From positions 23,644,713-23,708,712 of the forward strand of contig OZ024861.1 of assembly GCA_964017155.1 (NCBI GenBank): a stretch of 64,000 bases of DNA, written 5' to 3'. Positions within the stretch are counted from its first letter, which is position 1. Each line of letters starts with the position of its first letter. The notes below the pieces were generated by a model. It made no database searches and was not told the origin of the DNA. It was given only the letters and a program-made list of their open reading frames with translations. Made by a program: the position numbers and the translations under genes. Source of the DNA: Oasisia sp. SBJ-2009. Its lineage: Eukaryota; Annelida; Polychaeta; Sabellida; Siboglinidae. This document shows positions 43,199 to 49,100 of this stretch, piece after piece.

Positions 43199-46100
43199 TG
43201 CATAAAATCGTACATAAATTGTTCTGTTTCCTAATCCTGCTTGATCTACCTGCAACAGAACCAGTGTAAATAGTTTACTATGTGAGTATGTTAATGACTT
43301 CCTTCCAGGTCCTCTGCAACTTCCCATTAGTTCAGGGTTTTACTGGTTTCAGTGTCGGTCGGGCAGATGTTAGTCGACTGTTCACAATATGACCAATTTT
43401 CTTAATATGGTCCAAGCTACATCGACCTTCTACCAGTCAACTGAGAATCGTTTAACGTAACTTGCAACTAGTCCACAATCCTCACACAGTAGTATAGGTT
43501 CAAACTTACACAGTGTACATGTCATCATAACATCCATACCAATCTAAAATCTTTGGCAAACTGCCTTTTGCATGTTTGTGTACATGGCATAACATTGGCA
43601 CCATTCAGAGGGGGGAAGCATTTTACATGTAATAAAACTGTGTTTTTTAAACAGCAGTGTCTGCCTTTGATAGCGTATTCACGGTGTTCACCGTATTGTC
43701 ACAACGAGTGTTTTGTTGTGCCATCTTTGCTGCTAATCAAAACACTTGTCATGTCTGTCACCTATGACCCAGACAAACTTTTTAACAATTCAACGTCAGT
43801 GTTGGTTCCATGAAAACACGTTAACCCCAAGGACTTGGTGAAATGCTGAGGTTAAGAAATATGTGTTTATGGTTACCACTACTGTGTATGGCACTACATG
43901 TACATGTACTGCAATACTGCTGGATCACTACGTGTAATAATCTATCAGGAACTGAAGTCCTTTAAATACAACTGGCAAATTTTGTCACATTGGTTAGTGC
44001 CCAGATAGCATGCAAATGCTACATTAATGTTTGCAATTGGTTAGAACCGATGATTTTGGTTACAGTTAAATCTCTTACGTTGCCGAAGCATTAGTTTTGG
44101 GTTGTTTTGGTTTGGTTAGAATTGAAACATTAGATTAACGTTAAACAAACAAGCAACATGTTGTAAGAAAAACGTTTGCATTTAAACGTTAAACCAACGT
44201 TTCTGCTAACATTACATTAACGTTAGATTAATGTTTGCATGCTATCTGGGGTATATAATAGCTTACACAATCAAGAAAATACATGCTATGGTTTCTTGAA
44301 AAGAACAAAACAACATTACCAGGTAGTCGATTTCTCTAGAGTTAATATCGACCAATATGGCTGCACTTGATCTAGTTGCCATTCAAAATGAGCTAGAATC
44401 CTCGCACAACAGTGACAGCAGTTCACGCAAATAAGACCGACCCTGATAAACTATGTCCACAAGTATTGCAAGCTATCGACAGCTGTTCATGAATGCATCA
44501 AATCGTGAAGTAAATAATTCATAAACGGATAACAGTGATGTTATATTGACCTAGCTGGATTTCCTGTTTAAGGCCACCTGTAGATCACAGATTATACAAT
44601 GCCTATGGATAGCTGCATTGCTACTATATAACAACAGGCTGCAAAATATAATAAATAACTATGATAAAACAAATACTCTAAATCTACAAACCACCTTTAT
44701 GGGCTTAGTAGCATTCCTATAAAACTTCAGTCCTCTGCATTCAAAAGTACCAGAGACAAACACAAACAAATATAACAACAGGGTCCACATTCTGTCTTAT
44801 AATTTATAAAAAATTACAATTCTTCAATATCCAACACATATGTGACTTTTGTACTTTGTATGACAAGAAACAGAACTCGGCAAGCCATTGGACCCCACGA
44901 AGACCTCCTGACCACAGTCAAACAACGCAAACTGAGATGGTACGGCCACATAACAAGATCATCAGGGCTTGCCAAGACAATCATGCAAGGTACAGTCCAA
45001 GGAGGGAGAAGACGAGGCAGACAGAAAAAGAGATGGGAAGACAACATCCAGGAATGGACGGGCTTGACACTGGGTGCCGCCATGAGGAAAGCGGAGAGAC
45101 GAGAGGAGTGGAGGGAGCTAGGGTTGCCAGGTCATCTGTGGTCCACTGAGACTACGGGATAGGCAAGGCAATGACAAGATTTTCAGAAAACGCTGACCCA
45201 TAATGAGTCAGAAGTGAAGCAGGAATATGTTCTTCCAGGGGGTACCAATGCTGCCACCTCACAGGCTCCGAGGAACTACAACTAGACCATGTGACAGCCG
45301 TTCCTTGTGCCCCATCAGGCAGTAGACAGATTAACGAACCGACAGCATCCGGGATGAAGTAAAAACATATGTCACGTAGAAAAACAGGGTATCACGTTTA
45401 ATTATACTGACGTGAGCGATTCACATGTGTCATGTTTGATCAAGTAGGGTGTGTACAGTAGTTCCCATTGAGAGGGTACAAGGGAAGGGGATCTACACAG
45501 TAGTTCCCTTTGAGAGGGTACAAGGGAAGGGGATCTACACAGTAGTTCCCATTGAGAGGGTACAAGGGAAGGGGATCTACACAGTAGTTCCCTTTGAGAG
45601 GGTACAAGGGAAGGGGATCTACACAGTAGTTCCCTTTGAGAGGGTACAAGGGAAGGGGATCTACACAGTGGTTCCCATTGAGAGGGTACAAGGGAAGGGG
45701 ATCTACACAGTAGTTCCCATTGAGAGGGTACAAGGGAAGGGGATCTACACAGTAGTTCCCTTTGAGAGGGTACAAGGGAAGGGGGTCTACACAGTGGTTC
45801 CCATTGAGAGGGTACAAGGGAAGGGGATCTACACAGTAGTTCCCTTTGAGAGGGTACAAGGGAAGGGCATCTACACAGTAGTTCCCTTTGAGAGGGTACA
45901 AGGGAAGGGGATCTACACAGTAGTTCCCATTGAGAGGGTACAAGGGAAGGGGATCTACACAGTGGTTCCCTTTGAGAGGGTACAAGGGAAGGGGATCTAC
46001 ACAGTAGTTCCCTTTGAGAGGGTACAAGGGAAGGGGATCTACACAGTAGTTCCCTTTGAGAGGGTACAAGGGAAGGGGATCTACACAGTAGTTCCCTTTG

Positions 46101-49100
46101 AGAGGGTACAAGGGAAGGGGATCTACACAGTAGTTCCCTTTGAGAGGGTACGAGGGAAGGGCATCTACACAGTAGTTCCCATTGAGAGGGTACAAGGGAA
46201 GGGGATCTACACAGTAGTTCCCTTTGAGAGGGTACAAGGGAAGGGCATCTACACAGTAGTTCCCTTTGAGAGGGTACAAGGGAAGGGCATCTACACAGTA
46301 GTTCCCTTTGAGAGGGTACAAGGGAAGGGGATCTACACAGTAGTTCCCATTGAGAGGGTACAAGGGAAGGGCATCTACACAGTAGTTCCCTTTGAGAGGG
46401 TACAAGGGAAGGGCATCTACACAGTAGTTCCCTTTGAGAGGGTACAAGGGAAGGGGATCTACACAGTAGTTCCCATTGAGAGGGTACAAGGGAAGGGCAT
46501 CTACACAGTAGTTCCCATTGAGAGGGTACAAGGGAAGGGGATCTACACAGTAGTTCCCTTTGAGAGGGTACAAGGGAAGGGCATCTACACAGTAGTTCCC
46601 TTTGAGAGGGTACAAGGGAAGGGGATCTACACAGTAGTTCCCATTGAGAGGGTACAAGGGAAGGGGATCTACACAGTAGTTCCCTTTGAGAGGGTACAAG
46701 GGAAGGGGATCTACACAGTAGTTCCCTTTGAGAGGGTACAAGGGAAGGGGATCTACACAGTAGTTCCCTTTGAGAGGGTACAAGGGAAAGGGATCTACAC
46801 AGTAGTTCCCTTTGAGAGGGTACAAGGGAAGGGGATCTACACAGTAGTTCCCATTGAGAGGGTACAAGGGAAGGGGATCTACACAGTAGTTCCCTTTGAG
46901 AGGGTACGAGGGAAGGGCATCTACACAGTAGTTCCCATTGAGAGGGTACAAGGGAAGGGGATCTACACAGTAGTTCCCTTTGAGAGGGTACAAGGGAAGG
47001 GGATCTACACAGTAGTTCCCTTTGAGAGGGTACAAGGGAAGGGGATCTACACAGTAGTTCCCATTGAGAGGGTACAAGGGAAGGGCATCTACACAGTAGT
47101 TCCCATTGAGAGGGTACAAGGGAAGGGGATCTACACAGTAGTTCCCTTTGAGAGGGTACAAGGGAAGGGCATCTACACAGTAGTTCCCTTTGAGAGGGTA
47201 CAAGGGAAGGGGATCTACACAGTAGTTCCCATTGAGAGGGTACAAGGGAAGGGGATCTACACAGTAGTTCCCTTTGAGAGGGTACAAGGGAAGGGGATCT
47301 ACACAGTAGTTCCCATTGAGAGGGTACAAGGGAAGGGGATCTACACAGTAGTTCCCTTTGAGAGGGTACGAGGGAAGGGGATCTACACAGTAGTTCCCTT
47401 TGAGAGGGTACAAGGGAAGGGGATCTACACAGTAGTTCCCATTGAGAGGGTACAAGGGAAGGGGATCTACACAGTAGTTCCCTTTGAGAGGGTACAAGGG
47501 AAGGGGATCTACACAGTAGTTCCCATTGAGAGGGTACAAGGGAAGGGGATCTACACAGTAGTTCCCTTTGAGAGGGTACAAGGGAAGGGGATCTACACAG
47601 TAGTTCCCTTTGAGAGGGTACAAGGGAAGGGGATCTACACAGTAGTTCCCTTTGAGAGGGTACAAGGGAAAGGGATCTACACAGTAGTTCCCTTTGAGAG
47701 GGTACAAGGGAAGGGGATCTACACAGTAGTTCCCTTTGAGAGGGTACAAGGGAAGGGCATCTACACAGTAGTTCCCATTGAGAGGGTACAAGGGAAGGGG
47801 GATCTACACAGTGGTTCCCTTTGAGAGGGTACGAGGGAAGGGGATCTACACAGTAGTTCCCATTGAGAGGGTACGAGGGAAGGGCATCTACACAGTAGTT
47901 CCCTTTGAGAGGGTACGAGGGAAGGGGATCTACACAGTAGTTCCCTTTGAGAGGGTACAAGGGAAGGGCATCTACACAGTAGTTCCCTTTGAGAGGGTAC
48001 AAGGGAAGGGCATCTACACAGTAGTTCCCTTTGAGAGGGTACAAGGGAAGGGGATCTACACAGTAGTTCCCTTTGAGAGGGTACAAGGGAAGGGCATCTA
48101 CACAGTAGTTCCCTTTGAGAGGGTACAAGGGAAGGGCATCTACACAGTAGTTCCCTTTGAGAGGGTACAAGGGAAGGGGATCTACACAGTAGTTCCCTTT
48201 GAGAGGGTACAAGGGAAGGGCATCTACACAGTAGTTCCCTTTGAGAGGGTACAAGGGAAGGGCATCTACACAGTAGTTCCCTTTGAGAGGGTACAAGGGA
48301 AGGGCATCTACACAGTAGTTCCCTTTGAGAGGGTACAAGGGAAGGGCATCTACACAGTAGTTCCCTTTGAGAGGGTACAAGGGAAGGGGATCTACACAGT
48401 AGTTCCCTTTGAGAGGGTACAAGGGAAGGGCATCTACACAGTAGTTCCCTTTGAGAGGGTACAAGGGAAGGGCATCTACACAGTAGTTCCCTTTGAGAGG
48501 GTACAAGGGAAGGGGATCTACACAGTAGTTCCCTTTGAGAGGGTACAAGGGAAGGGCATCTACACAGTAGTTCCCTTTGAGAGGGTACAAGGGAAGGGCA
48601 TCTACACAGTAGTTCCCTTTGAGAGGGTACAAGGGAAGGGGATCTACACAGTAGTTCCCTTTGAGAGGGTACAAGGGAAGGGCATCTACACAGTAGTTCC
48701 CTTTGAGAGGGTACAAGGGAAGGGCATCTACACAGTAGTTCCCTTTGAGAGGGTACAAGGGAAGGGCATCTACACAGTAGTTCCCTTTGAGAGGGTACAA
48801 GGGAAGGGGATCTACACAGTAGTTCCCTTTGAGAGGGTACAAGGGAAGGGGATCTACACAGTAGTTCCCTTTGAGAGGGTACAAGGGAAGGGCATCTACA
48901 CAGTAGTTCCCTTTGAGAGGGTACAAGGGAAGGGCATCTACACAGTAGTTCCCTTTGAGAGGGTACAAGGGAAGGGCATCTACACAGTAGTTCCCTTTGA
49001 GAGGGTACAAGGGAAGGGCATCTACACAGTAGTTCCCTTTGAGAGGGTACAAGGGAAGGGGATCTACACAGTAGTTCCCTTTGAGAGGGTACAAGGGAAG

